A DNA stretch of 64,000 nt. It comes from Humulus lupulus. Taxonomy: Eukaryota > Streptophyta > Magnoliopsida > Rosales > Cannabaceae. The position numbers and the translations under genes were made by a program. The stretch lies in contig NC_084794.1 in the NCBI RefSeq assembly GCF_963169125.1, positions 90,937,018-91,001,017 on the forward strand, written 5' to 3'. The notes below the pieces were generated by a model. It did no database searches. It was given only the letters and a program-made list of their open reading frames with translations, and was not told the DNA's origin. This document shows positions 1 to 12,358 of this stretch, piece by piece (within the stretch, counting starts at the first letter, position 1; every line of letters begins with the position of its first letter).

Positions 1-486
1 CGAGGTAAGAAAATTGCACCCTGGTTGTAATCGGGGCTTGGACCCCTGTAAATGGATATGACTGTGGTTATAAATGTGATTATTTGGTTAGGCATGCTTG
101 TATATGTTGCATCTGATTGTGTATTGTGCAATCTACATCTTTGATTATATTTAATCTGAAAGTTCAACCTAAGGGAGCCGGGGCCGACATCAAGCTTGCA
201 GAATGCAACTCGGTCTAAGAAAGTCGTGGTCGGCCATAAGATCTGAGAGCTTTTCCTAAGAGAGCTATGCTTGAACGCGCCTAAATAAACAGAAGTGTCG
301 ATTACACTTGTCTAACTATATTGATTGCTAAAATTGGATTATGTGTTTATTGAGAAGATTTCTACTGCTAAGTTTATTGTTTATATATTTTTTTCTCATT
401 TGAATATGTTGATTTAAGTTTTCTTGTTGAGCCTTGGCTCATGGGTGCTATGTCATGCAGGAAAGGGAAAGTTGGACCAGCCATAA
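1..486 (+). repeat. Tekay-like LTR, left part, interrupted
   Basis: This is part of a large plus-oriented Ty3/gypsy LTR of the family whose 5' ends read TGTAACRYCCC and whose 3' ends read GGGYGTTACA. It holds the family segment ending in 'gccttggctcatgggtgct' and 'gaaagggaaagttggaccag'. The LTR resumes at 3306 after a nested solo LTR. Its own start lies left of the window, so its length and whether it is solo are unknown. No gene is present. Confidence 0.8.
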
Positions 487-3300
487 TATAACGCCCTAAA
501 CCCCAGGGACCGTTACGGTGCACATTGCGAACAGTGCTAAACTCGCTAATCGAGTCATTTGGCCAAAAACGTGTAACTAAGTATGATTAGCGGTTTAGGG
601 ATAAAATATTTCGGTTAAGATGTAACGTTTCACTAGAACGTTTACTATATACATTGGGATCCCAAAAAAAATATAATTTAAAGGTCTATTACAGGAAAAT
701 ATTTACAATTGGCCGATCTAACCGGCAAAACAGGGTTTATCCCTAGTTCCTCTCCTTCAAACCTCAGCCGTGGCGGTCAAGCAGCTGCATATGTACACAT
801 CGTCACCTAAGCTCTCCAACTCAAGGACAGTCCAGCTTTCTTTTGCCTTTACCTGCACCACATAGCACCCGTGAGCCGAAGCCCAGCAAGAAAACTCAAC
901 ATGCTCATGAACAATCATATCATGATATCAAATCATATCTGGCATGCCTAGCAAACATAGCTTTATTCAAGCATGCAAATGAACTCAGATAACACTGGGG
1001 AATCAAGGATAAGAAATCCTACCCTCCTGATTGGATGACTATCAAGTCAATCCTAATCAGATGAGTGATTTAGCACTTGAGGTTCTGGTAAACCATACTG
1101 GGTGATCGTCAAGCAAGTCACTACGGAGCTCAGCACCCAAAGCCATGCAAATGATGATCAGAATGATCATACAGAGATTATAGCTCTGAACAGATGATTG
1201 AATATCACTTTGAGGTTCTGTTAAACCATAATGAGTGACTGTCAAACAAGTCACTATGGGGCCCGGTGCCCATAGCCGTGTAACGAAACTGTTACCTGGG
1301 CTTCCCTGCAATGGCTCTAACCAGATGAGTGACTGATGGGTAGTCACTAACTTAAACAGATGAGAGACTGATGGGTAAGTCTCACGGACCCAACACCCAC
1401 AGCCATGCGACTAAATAGCCACTGTGGCTCTCAATGACTAGCCTTTGGCTAGACAAGCGCTTATAGTATTCATCGAACTTGAGGTCGGTCCGGCATTAAT
1501 GCTCTTTGAGTCATCTAATGCAGATATTGATTAGATCTAATCTTTATTGGCTTGCGTTGAACACGCTAAGGCCGTCTTGACTTATGAGTCAGCACTGTGT
1601 GACCAGTGCCCAGTACCACTGCCAAACTTGACTAATGAGTCACAGCTTCACAGTTGATACTGACACCTTTGCCAATTCTGACTAATTAGTCAGTGCCATG
1701 CACAAGTAAGCAATGCTATCAATATGTATCATATGTCAATTATCCAAGAGTAGGGCATTCAGCATGCTTACTTAACAGTTGCTAGCATAATTATGATCAT
1801 GCACAAACACAGAGACTCAAGCTCTGATCAGTCTCATACTCAATATTCATGGCATGCCCTAAACACATGTTCCTCGTGCATCGCATATATCACAGTTAAA
1901 CATCCAACATGCATCAAGAATAACCATGCATGTCACATATGGGGTGCAGTTTTCTTACCTCTGGTTCGAGCAAGAATTAGAACAAGAATGACTCTTGAGA
2001 ACGATCGATCCTTTAATCCTTTCGCGATCACCTAGTCATAACCAAACATAACCTCCAATTAATGAAAATCAACAAAGATAGGGTCTTGATCTAAACCCCA
2101 CTCTCGGGACCACGAAACATGCCCACACGGTGAGTAGATTCGATCTCGGGCCTTAAGGATTGAAACCCCGAGCAAAAAACCCTTAAAAACACTTAAAACA
2201 GGGTTCTGAAGAAACAGGGTAGGGCTACAGCGCTACCCTCCTAGCGCCCCAGTGCTCAAGACAGAACCAAAACTGCCCAACCTCCTCTGCAGGTAGCGCT
2301 GTAGCGCTACCTTCAGCCAACAACTGCCCAGAAATCTCTTCCTTTGATTCCACCATTTCTAACTCAAACCAAAATCTTCCAAACATCAAATTAAGTTCCA
2401 AATGAACCCAAATACCACCTCCACATGTCCTAGGTACCACAACCTCAAGAACCCTAGCCAAAACTCCAATAAATTCCCCACTTTCCAACCCAAAAACCAC
2501 CTGGAACTCAGCTAAGAAAACAGAGCAAAAGCAAGAGTTCTAATGGCTAAAAACTCACCTCAATCTCAGCAGCATACCCTCTTCAATGGTGGAGCATAAC
2601 CCTAGCTTATCCAGCTTGGTTCCTTGGCTTGATTCCTCAAAAATAGCTTGAAAATCCAAAGAGAAATGGAGGAGAAAAACCATCGGGAGAGAAGGAAAAG
2701 TTGGACTCTGTTTTGATAAACTTCTACAGCCTTAATGGCTTATATCAATCTCTTAGGGTGAAAAGACCTAAATGTCCTTAGGTCTAAAATAAAACCTTAA
2801 CAGCCACCAAGGGCAAAACCGTCCTTCCGCACTTATTTCGTTAATCATAATTAACACCCTCCAATTCCCGCTATTCTCAATATTCTCACATACCAATAAT
2901 CCATATCCCATTATCCTTTAATTCCCGGTAATGTTCTAATCATTAAAATCACCCCGAGACTCAACCCGAGCCCCGAACTTAATACCGTTATGACCAGACC
3001 GAACACTTGCATTTCATGATCGTCTCATGCCAAAAGGCTCGAAAAAAATCCACATATAATGTGGTACCATTCAAAACTCACCCACATGCACGAAAATACA
3101 CAACTACGCCCTCAATGGGCCAAATTACCAAAATGCCCTTATAACTATAAATACACCCATATGCATGCATTTATTATCATATAATAATATAATTCACATA
3201 AACATGCATATAACCTTTTAATATCATAATAAATCAATTATGGCCCTCACGGCCTCCTAATCAAGGTCCTAAACCTTATTAGGAAATTCGGGGCATTACA
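487..3300 (-). mobile_element. Solo LTR, Tekay-like, minus, TSD CATAA
   Basis: A 2.8-kb LTR lies in reverse orientation. On the plus strand it starts TATAACGCCC and ends GGGGCATTACA; family copies start TGTAACGCCC, so one terminal base has changed. Perfect 5-bp duplications CATAA flank it (482-486 and 3301-3305). No internal retrotransposon genes are present, so it is a solo LTR. It was inserted antisense into a copy of its own family. Three 14-bp palindromes TGACTWATRAGTCA-like occur at 1578, 1629 and 1679, and a CpG-rich 'gtagcgctgtagcgctacc' block at about 2290. Open frames inside are chance frames. Confidence 0.88.
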
Positions 3301-3305
3301 CATAA

Positions 3306-3641
3306 GTTAGAGAGTTTTAGGGGCGGCGTGTACATTTGTAGCTGCTCAATGGCCACGGCCAAGGGATCAACGGGGACTATAGCCAAACTTAATTTTTCTG
3401 CTTAGGCTTACTTACGTTGCAATTGATTTTGATGTTGTAAACGCCTTGTAAACACTTTTTTTTTGGAAGCCATGTACAAACTCAAACTTTTTAATGAAAA
3501 CAATGGTTCCTATGATAAAAAACTTTAAACCTTAATCCATTAATTATCCTTAGTTACACGTTTATCTAAATGACTTGATTAGCAAATCCAACACTATTTA
3601 AAATACACAGTGTAATAGTCTTGGCTATCCAGGGTGTTACA
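3306..3641 (+). repeat. Tekay-like LTR, right (U5) part
   Basis: This is the continuation of the LTR at 1-486. It contains 'gtgtacatttgtagctgctc' and ends in AGGGTGTTACA at 3641, the family 3' end. Beyond it copia coding sequence begins, so this LTR was inserted into a copia element. Confidence 0.8.
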
Positions 3642-4054
3642 CGATCAGTAGCATGCTACTGTATTTTCCTAGGTGACTCCTTGGTATCCTGGTCATCCAA
3701 GAAATAGGCGGAGGTATCTCGATCAAGTACAGAATCAGAATATGGATCACTAGAACAAGTAGTTGCAAGATATCATGGATTCAATCCATGCTGCAGCAAC
3801 TCATCGTTCCTTTACCTTCAATACCAATAACCTGGTATGACAACATGGGATCCATCGCTCTAGCCTCAAACCCTATTTATCATGCAAGAACCAAACACAT
3901 TGAGTTGGATGTGCACTTTGTCAGAGACAAAGTTTTGGAGAAATCGTTGGAAATTCGTTGTGTTCCATCTCACGATCAAATCGCAGACTGCCTTTCTAAA
4001 AGCCTAACACACATTCATTTCAATTTTATAATTGACAAACTTGGTGTGGTTTGA
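3642..4054 (+). pseudogene. Ty1/copia RNase H, 3' end of pol
   Basis: This is the C-terminal end of a copia polyprotein. About 3655-3785 reads GDSLVSWSSKK, then a stop codon, then SRSSTESEYGSLEQV, the usual copia RNase H signature. A frameshift near 3785 moves into the frame 3788-4054, which carries MGSIALASNPIYHARTKHIE, the VPSHDQIADCLSK motif and the usual last residues DKLGVV. The catalytic core is therefore broken by one stop and one frameshift, and everything upstream is missing because a gypsy LTR ends at 3641. RNase H in this family removes the RNA template during reverse transcription. The clade within copia was not determined. Confidence 0.9.
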
Positions 4055-4077
4055 ACCCAACTCAGTTTGAGAGGGGA

Positions 4078-4372
4078 TGTTAGGAAATGACATATAGCAG
4101 GGGTAGGAATAGTCATTTGTCCTAACAGTTTTGTACACCATCTTACACCTCATCATTGGAAAATTATAGGGACCACTGTTCTGTTCTAATATTCATCCTT
4201 TTCCTTTGTAATGGTTTGTTGTAGGCATGAGTGAGTGTGTGTGAGGTGAGAGAATTTAGGTCTAGAACCTTCTACACTCTATAAATAGCAATGCAATATA
4301 CCAGCCACAATTGAGCTGAGTTTTTCTCTTGACAATTCTTGAGCAGTATAATATTTTAAGTACTTTTGTCCT
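4078..4372 (+). repeat. Copia 3' LTR, interrupted
   Basis: This LTR starts TGTTAGGAAATG right after a polypurine tract (GAGAGGGGA, 4069-4077) that follows the copia stop codon. A TATAAATA box is at 4280-4287. It is interrupted at 4372 by a gypsy solo LTR. The last bases may resume at 7152 and end in CATCA near 7162, giving an LTR of about 300 bp, but that end is inferred. Confidence 0.75.
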
Positions 4373-7151
4373 TGTAACGTCCCAAATTACCTAATAAGGC
4401 TTAGGGCCTTGATTAGGGGCCAGGATGGAAAATTATGGAAATTATGTGTTTAAGTGATATATATGTATATCATTATATGATTATGTGAGTTATATTATAA
4501 TATGACTTGATATGCATGTTTAGGTGTATTAAGTATCCATGTGGGCCCATTTCTGATTAAAAGGAAAATTTTTTGTAATTTGCTCGTTATGGGTATATTT
4601 GGCATATATGTGATATATGTGTGGGACCACATCATTATGTGGATATATTTGGGTTACTCGACACGAGACAATCCTAGGGAGCAGGTTAGCGAGAAAGTCA
4701 CAACGAGAGCAATACTTGACTCAGGGTGAGTAAAGGGGTATTTTGGGTATTTAGTACATTACTGGGATATTGGGTAATGGGAATAAATATTTGAGGATAT
4801 ATTGGGATTTAGTGAGATAAGGAGGAAATTCTAGGGATTTTGACTATTTTACCCTCGGGGACATTTTTGGGGTACCCCGAGCCTTGGGATTTGCTTAAGG
4901 TTACTTAAGCTCGAAGTAACCTAACAAAAATAGAAACACGTTCAAACACTATCTCTCTCTCGTTCTTCTTCTTGACGCTTGATAGAATTTTCGAAGGAAA
5001 CTCGAGTTTTAGGGCTCAGATTCAAGCAAGGTTAGAGTTATAATGATTGTAGGGAAGATGAGAAGCTTGATAGTCGGAGGATTTAGCTGGGAAACTACTT
5101 AGTTAGAGGTAATCCAAGCTTTAAGTTCTGAGTTTTGAGTTTCTTAAGTTTGATTGGAATTTTGTGTTTTGATGAGTTTTTGATTCATTTGTAATTTGGG
5201 TTTTGTCACCTGGGATGTACTGATGATGTTCTGGGATTGAATTACGAGCTTGGATATTGTTTGGATAGGTTTTTTTGAGGGATTTGGCTTAAGGAAAATG
5301 GAGAAAAAACAGAGTTTTCATGTCGAGCCGCGGCCCTATTCTTGGGGTGTTGTGGCTCAAATTAGACGAGGGAGAAGCAGGTGCCTCTGGGCCATTTGAG
5401 CTGCGGCGCAGGTGCAAGCAAGGATGAGGCTTGGGCCCTTGACTTGAGCGGGCCACGACTCAAATGCTTGGGGGCCGCCACGCTTATGGGATTTTGGGCC
5501 TTGTGGAGGTTTTGAGTGCAGGAACTCAAACATAAGGGCTCGGGATCGATCCTACTACCCAGTTTAGTAGGATTCGATGTTTCGAAGGCTAGGACTCGGT
5601 TTAGAAGCCTTTATTTACTCGTTTTTGACGAGATTCTATATTTGGTTGTAACAAGGTTATCGCTACGGGCTCGGAACCGGGATCGTGCTCGAGGTTTGTT
5701 CATTCGTAACCTATACTTGGATTAAAGGTAAGAAAATTGCACCCGTATGTGATACATGTGATTATGGCTTGGCCAAGTTGTTAAATAGGAGGATGAATAG
5801 GGATTAACGCCTGAGAATGTGCATGATTATGATTATGCATGTGATTTTTTGATTAAGCATGTTGAATGCTTTGTATTTGGATATTTGATATATGATATAT
5901 GCTTGTCTGCATTATCTGGTTGAGAAAGGCTGGACTTATGAGTCAAGGACGGCAATAGCGACGAGCGCTAGTCAAAAAGCATTGACTTATAAGTCAAGGG
6001 CGACAATAGCATGCTGAGCACTGGTCATTTTTTTTAGGCTAACCAGGAGTGCATCATATGCTTATCCGACCTATTGGTCGAGGAAAACTCAGTGCCAGGT
6101 ACGTTGGACCAGCTTTAAGGCTGGTTGTATAAAGGATAGGGCAATGGGCCCCGGGGTGACTTATTAGTCCCATATCCTAGGGTTGGGCCTCGGACTTGGC
6201 TTATGAGTCAAGAACAACATTAGCACGTTGAGTGTTGGTCGAAAGGCTTAACTTATGAGTCAAGGACGGCAATAGCGTTGATCGCTGGTCGAAAAGCATT
6301 GACTAATAAGTCAAGAGCGACAATAGCGCGCTGAGCGCTGGTCGATATGGTTATGCCTAATCAAGAGCGTGATATACGCTTGATCGACCTACTGTTGTGG
6401 AAAACTTAAGTGCCATGTACGTTGGGCCAGCTCTAAGGCTGGTTATACAGAGGATAGGGCAAAGGGCCCCGGGGAGACTTATTAGTCCCATATCCTAGGG
6501 CGCTGAGCCCCAGTATGATTTATTAATCATGTATTAGGGCGCTGAGCCAAGTATGATTCATTAATCATGTATTTGGGCAATGGTCCCCAGTATGCTTCAA
6601 TGATCATTTATCTTGGGCTATTGGCCCCATATGATGTTGTAGTCATCTATATGAATGGTATGCATGAATGAGTAGGGTTGTTACTGCTAGGCATGCTTAT
6701 TATGATGTGGTAATGTGTTTATTAACTGCTTATGAGCATGTTTAAGTTTTCTTCCTGAGCCTTGGCTCACGGGTACTTTGTGGTGCAGGCAAGGGGAAAA
6801 GAAAGTTGGACCATCGCAGAGTTGGAGAGCTTTAGTGACGATGTGTACATATGCAGCTGGTCGACCACCACGACTGAGGTTTTAAAGAGGAACTAGGGTC
6901 AAACCCTATTTTTCCGCTTAGGTCGGTTGGTTGTAACTTTTTAATTATAAGTAACCTTTTTAAATGTATTTTGGGATCTCATGTATGAAAATAAACATTT
7001 TAGTGAAACGGTTGTACCTTTTGACCAAAAATTTTAAACCTAAACCATTAATCACATTTAGTGACACAATTATGGCCAAATGACTCATTTTGCGAGTTTA
7101 GAACTATTTAAAATGCATAGTGTAATGGTCACTGAGTAGTAGGGCATTGTA
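4373..7151 (+). mobile_element. Solo LTR, Tekay-like, plus
   Basis: A 2.8-kb LTR starts TGTAACGTCCC and ends AGGGCATTGTA, with a near-perfect TSD: GTCCT (4368-4372) and GTCCC (7152-7156). Family landmarks are 'cctaataaggcttaggg' near the start, 'gagccttggctcacgggtac' and 'gaaagttggacca' near the end. It has a CpG-rich segment (about 5325-5500) and a run of imperfect repeats (5930-6640). No retrotransposon genes lie inside. Confidence 0.85.
5930..6640 (+). repeat. Imperfect tandem repeats with 14-bp palindromes
   Basis: Units resembling 'gacttatgagtcaaggacgg' followed by 'caatagcg..gagcgctggtc' recur about five times inside the solo LTR. Perfect palindromes TGACTTATAAGTCA (5983-5996) and near-palindromes such as TGACTAATAAGTCA (6300-6313) are embedded. 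A second unit, 'agggcaatgggccccgggg' with 'gacttattagtcccatatcc', occurs twice. Their role is unknown. Confidence 0.7.
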
Positions 7152-7162
7152 GTCCCCATCAT

Positions 7163-7526
7163 CCAATCATCCGATTGGAGTTTCCTTTCGAAGTCATGAG
7201 TGACGCTAGTAACTTTGTTGTGGGAGCTGTGTTGGGAGAACGAAGGGAGGGGAAACGCTTTGTTGTCCATTATGCAAGTCGAACCCTCAATAATGCTCAA
7301 ATGAACTATTCCACTATTGAAAAAGAGTTTCTTACAGTGGTCTTTTCTCTCGATGGTCCCCTATTACGATCTTCACAAATCACTCCGCCCTTAAGTATCT
7401 CATTTCCAAAAGGGATGCTAAAGCGCAATTAATATGGTGGATCCTTGTCTTGCAAGAATTTGATATAACGATTAAAGAAAAGAAAGGTGTTGAAAATGTT
7501 GTTGCGGACCACTTGTCCCGACTTGA
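7163..7526 (+). pseudogene. G1 Athila-like RNase H fragment
   Basis: This is a Ty3/gypsy RNase H fragment. It reads PFEVMSDASNFVVGAVLGER, then HYASRTLNNAQMNYSTIEKE, typical of the Athila group. Frame losses after about 7345 are followed in another frame by QEFDITIKEKKGVENVVADH, the usual end of the domain. At 7526 the coding sequence is cut by solo LTR S1. It resumes after the TSD at 32104 in a matching reading frame with the connector to integrase. Everything upstream (gag, protease, reverse transcriptase) is missing, replaced by copia sequence. The element is called G1 here. Confidence 0.88.
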
Positions 7527-8401
7527 TGATTAACGCCCAAAACGTGCATCCACTGAGTGGTGGTTGTAGTAAAAAAAATAAGGAGGTAACTAAGAACAAA
7601 AGTATTAGTAAGAAAATAAACACAAAATATTAGTACAAAGTGATGGAAATGTAGATTTGAGATTTTTTTGTTGTCTTTTTGATGAAATGATAAAATGAGA
7701 CAAGGGAAATAAAAATAAGATGCAATCAAGAGTTGAAAAGTAAAAAGTTTTCAAGAATCATCCATATGCTTGTTTTGTTACTTAGTTACTTGATTTACAA
7801 AACTACACGAAGTCCATTTGAGTTATACAGTTCTTTACTTTAGGAGCGCAATGTTAATCTTATGAAAAATCTAAAAATGATAAAATACCCAAGGGAAATA
7901 ATGTAATAGAATATTAAACATAAAATTATGTATCAATATTAATTTTACTATTTAGAAACACATAGAAAGAGCATGACTAATCCTATATATTATTAGCAAA
8001 TTTAAATAAAGATAACAAATAAAGATGAGATTGAAAGAACATAAACAACTCAAATGCATTATATTAATAACATAGTAAATCAAAGTATCAAAATAACATC
8101 ACTAGCATATGGAATCATCCCTAACATTCCTAGGAAGATTAGGCCATTATGTTCATCATTCTCACAAAATTCTAAGTAGAAAGTATGAGAAGAAAGTGAG
8201 TAGAAATTTTGCTATAGTTTCTTTACTCTCAAAAATTACATTCCAAATGTGAAAGAAGAATCTCTATTTATAGAAGAAGAAAATGACTAAAAAGAAATTA
8301 AAATACAAATGGGGTTTACAAAATAAATTTGAAACATTAATAATAAAATATGACTTTGAAAAAATCAAATCTTATTATTAATATTAACTTAGCTATTTTA
8401 G

Positions 8402-10625
8402 TGTAACGCCCAACTTCCTTAGAGTCATTACTAAGTGAGTTAATACGTGCAATTAACTCGCTAATCGAGGTTTTGGGTTAAAAGTGTGGCTAAACTGTAA
8501 TAAAAGTCATAATTTGAAAATGTAGCCATTCATTGGAATTATAAAACGTTATACATTTGGAATCCCAAAACACAGTTTAGAAATACTTACAACTCAAAAA
8601 TACGATTAAGGTCGACTAAACGAAAAAATTTAGATTAATACATAACATCTCCCAAAAATACCCCTGGTCGTGGCAGCCAGGCAGGCCAAACTTGTACACT
8701 TCGCTTCACGCTCTCCGTACTCATGGTTGGTCGACATTTCCATTGCCCTTACCTGCACCATAGAGCACCCGTGAGTCAAAGCCCAGCAAGAAAACTCAAC
8801 ACAAATAATCAACATACGCATATCTATCAATCAACATATAACAAAGCAGCCAACAGGCTAAACACCTAGCGGCCAGGCCTTCCCAAGGGCTTTACCAGGA
8901 CCTGGGTTCGCGTTCTACACCGTGAGGATGACTCATGTATCCGAGAAAGGTCTCACCCTAATGGCTTGCACTCCGCGTGCTCAATGTCGCTCCCGGCCCT
9001 TTGCCGTACTCGGCCTTGCACTCCACGTGGTTAACACTATTCCCGGACCCTTGCTGTATTCGAATTCCTGCCATTCTCGGCCTTCGCCGATCCTAGCCTT
9101 CGCCATTCATTCACAAGTATGCAATACATAGCATATAATAAAGAAATACTTAAACAAAAACAGAACATAAATAATAGGGCTACGCCCTGCAATTCAATCA
9201 CATAGGTTCGTGCTCTGCATTACAAACTATAGGGCCACGCCCTGCTCTATGGGTACAACAATTTTCTTACCTGTGTCCCAAGCTTCCTCAGCACCGAAAT
9301 CCTGAGCACAATCCCTTAGTCCGAGCCTCGCTGAAAACCTAGTCACAATGTATCAACGACAGCCATCCATCAAGCTCTAATCCATTAAATAACTTTGGGA
9401 TATAATTATAGTCTCCGGGACCTTGAATTCTATAAATCTGGGTGATAAAATCCAACCCGACCCTTAACTTTTGGGTTTCTGAGCCAAAAACCTACAAACG
9501 ACAAATAAATTGAATTAGGGCCACGACCCAGCCCCTTAAAGGCCGCGGCGCACCCCAAAAAAGAGGAACAATGCCTCCGTATTGGGAGACGAGGGCCGCG
9601 ACGCGCCTCAAGAACAGAGACCTCCCCAGGCCTCCACGCACACACGAGCCGCAACTCGCACCCCCAAACCCAGAAAACCTCGATTTTTCCTACATTTTCC
9701 TCAAGTCTAACCTCAAATTTCATAATTCAAACATCATTTAACTCATAATTAAGTCTAAACTTTCCTCCCACACAACTTAGACTTCATAACAATCTCATAA
9801 ACCAATCCTATACTCACCAAAACATAAAGTCGAGCTGAAATCTTCCACCCATGCATACTGAAAGTTAAAACTAGAATTCTAACAAAACAGTCAGCAACAA
9901 CTCTTACCTCAAGGAAGAATTCAAGCTTACACTTGCTCTTCAACTTCCCAAGCTTACTCCTCCCAAGTTCCAAGCCTTAGATTTCTGAATTCCTAGCTTA
10001 AATCCAAAGAGAGAGAAAAACCGAGTGATAGGGAGAGGGTCTTCTATTTTGTTCCAGTGATTTCCCAAGGCTTCTCTAAGCTAGATAATACCCCTGCCAA
10101 ATGACCAAACTTCCCCTCACACTTATCCTCAACCTTAAATGACCCAAGGGAAATTTCGTCATTTGTCGTGTCCCGCTAATCCCTCGAGTATTTCTATAAA
10201 TCCTCGTTTAATCCCGACATACTAAACCATTGATAAATTGTTATCCATTACTTGATAAATTCCAAACACATATTATATACCCAAAATACCTTAGGCTCCT
10301 CCCGAGCCGGGTATTCTACCCCATTGTGACTTTCTAGCTAAACTGCTCCCTAGGAGTGTCTTGGATCGTACATCACAAATATATCACCACTCACGCGTGG
10401 TATCAATCACAATACACAAATATTACATTTATGGCCCTCAGCGGGCTAAAATTACAAACATGCCCCTAACAACCAAATGGGGCCCACATGCATATTTAAT
10501 TCACCAAAACATGCATTTCTAATCCCATACTCATCAAATTCACATATTAATACAATAAATCAATTATTGCCCTCCAGACACGCTAACCAAGGCTATGCCT
10601 TATTAGCAAAATTTGGGACGCTACA
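8402..10625 (-). mobile_element. Solo LTR, Tekay-like, minus, TSD TTTAG
   Basis: A 2.2-kb LTR starts TGTAACGCCCAAC and ends GGGACGCTACA on the plus strand, with perfect TTTAG duplications (8397-8401 and 10626-10630). Landmarks are 'cctgcaccatagagcacccg' near 8755, an AT-rich body and a CpG-rich block 'ggccgcggcgcacc' / 'gggccgcgacgcgcc' at about 9515-9665. The sibling LTR S2 reads straight through the insertion point ('ctattttagtgaatggtc'), which confirms the boundaries. There is no coding sequence. Confidence 0.87.
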
Positions 10626-12020
10626 TTTAGTAAATGGTCATCAAGAACATGTTTCTAAATTAATACAAAATGTGAACTTTAAAGCTCAAAATGTGAGGGT
10701 CCAAGTCCCAAAGTGTACACAAAATGAGCTGGAAGGTGGCTGGTGGCAGCTGGAACTTTGACCAAGTAGCGGCCAATAGAAAAATGCCACGTGTTGTAGC
10801 TGTCAGCAAGGGAAAAGAAGATGGCAGGCAGGCTGGGTCAGACACGGGTCCGGGTCAGGCGGAGCTGCTCGCGGGTCGGCCCGAGCGTAAGGCTGCTAGG
10901 GGCGCAGACAAGTGGCGAGCAGTCAGAGCGCCATGTGGCGTGTTGTTGGCAGAGGAGAAGTAGCGGGCCTAGGTCTGCTTTGGGCCGATTCTTGTTGGGT
11001 TTGGACCACGAAAATGCTATTTTTTAATTTCTCTTAAACACATAATAAATTACAATTAATATTTTCCAATAAAAATATAGCAATAAATTCATGAAAATAT
11101 TAATTAAAACTTATTTATTTTGAACTTTGTTGTGAAAAATTGATAACGCAAGTGTACGTATCGTTTCAAGTAATATAGTGCACAAGCACGAGTATCGTCC
11201 CACAAAGATTGAATTACTAGGTACCAATATTTAATTCCTAATCTCTATTTGGCTAACGAAAATTTGTTGACAAGAGAAAACTAAAACATAAACATAAAAA
11301 CCAATTAAAAACTATAAACTCTAAACAAATAACAATGAAGATAATTAATTAATGGATGAAAATTAGAGACTTTAATCTCATCATCTTTCCACTCTCTATT
11401 CCCTGAATGTATTATTATCATAAAATTTTCTTCTAAATGAGATAGTAAGTTACAAAAGTATTCTATATTTGTGTTAAGATATATAAAATTTGACCTATGT
11501 ATGAATTTTCTATATTTCTATAATAAACTCAACATATAGGAATCATTAGGCTTAAGAACTTATAAGCTACATAATCATATTGATACTTTCATTTAGTATT
11601 GAAATCTATGGCTATTCAATTATAGCATATTTGAATCTCACCTTTCAGATTTTGAAACAAATTCATATATATCATGTAATAAATGGCCAATAAATCACAA
11701 GCATTAAGCATAAATTGAAAAGATCTCAAATGAGAATAACAAAACATAAACTTGCATTAATTCATAAAAGAGTTTCAAGAGACTCAATTAAAAACCCTAA
11801 AACTAGATTTCATATGGGAAATTTGACTTTTAATGCATTAAATAGGGTACCATAAGAAAATTACCCTTCCACTATGTACATGTCCATTTGATCCTATTAT
11901 TTTCCTTAGTTCCAAAAATACCCTTGTCATTTGTTTCCCGCTTTTTCTCTCTACACTCTCGGACGCTCTCTATTCTCTCCCTCACTCTCTTGGTCCCGAA
12001 TTCAAAATCCCCAAAATCCG

Positions 12021-12311
12021 CCTCGATAGGAATCGATGATATTAGGCATATGGCAGATTTTAACATCTGCCTCGATAAGCCTCGATAGGACTCGATGATA
12101 TTAGACTTATATCTGATCGAGCACCTGCCTCGGTAGGAATCGATGATATTAGTCATATGGCTAATTTTAACATCTGCCTCGATAGGACTTGATATGCCTC
12201 GATGATATTAGACTTATGGCTGATTTAGCACCAACCTCGATAGATCTCAATAGGCCTCGATAGAATAAGACTTATGACAGATTTAGCACCTGCCTCGATA
12301 GGCCTCGATAG
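12021..12311 (+). repeat. Left subterminal CCTCGATAGG repeat cluster
   Basis: The words 'cctcgatagg', 'cctcgataag' and 'tcgatgatattag' recur more than ten times, in a longer unit of roughly 60 bp that includes 'ttatggctgatttagcacc'. The cluster lies between the left terminal repeat and the Ulp1-like gene. The reverse complement of the same word fills the right side (16782-17202). Such clusters may be transposase binding sites; that is inference. Confidence 0.8.
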
Positions 12312-12358
12312 TACCAGATTGTTTCAAATTGTATTTTTAACATTTTTTTTTTCTTCAG

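Noticed and set aside
12021..12311. CRISPR-like direct repeats
   Set aside because: Repeats are imperfect, spacers are not unique and equal in length, and the array is mirrored at the other end of a DNA transposon in a plant genome.
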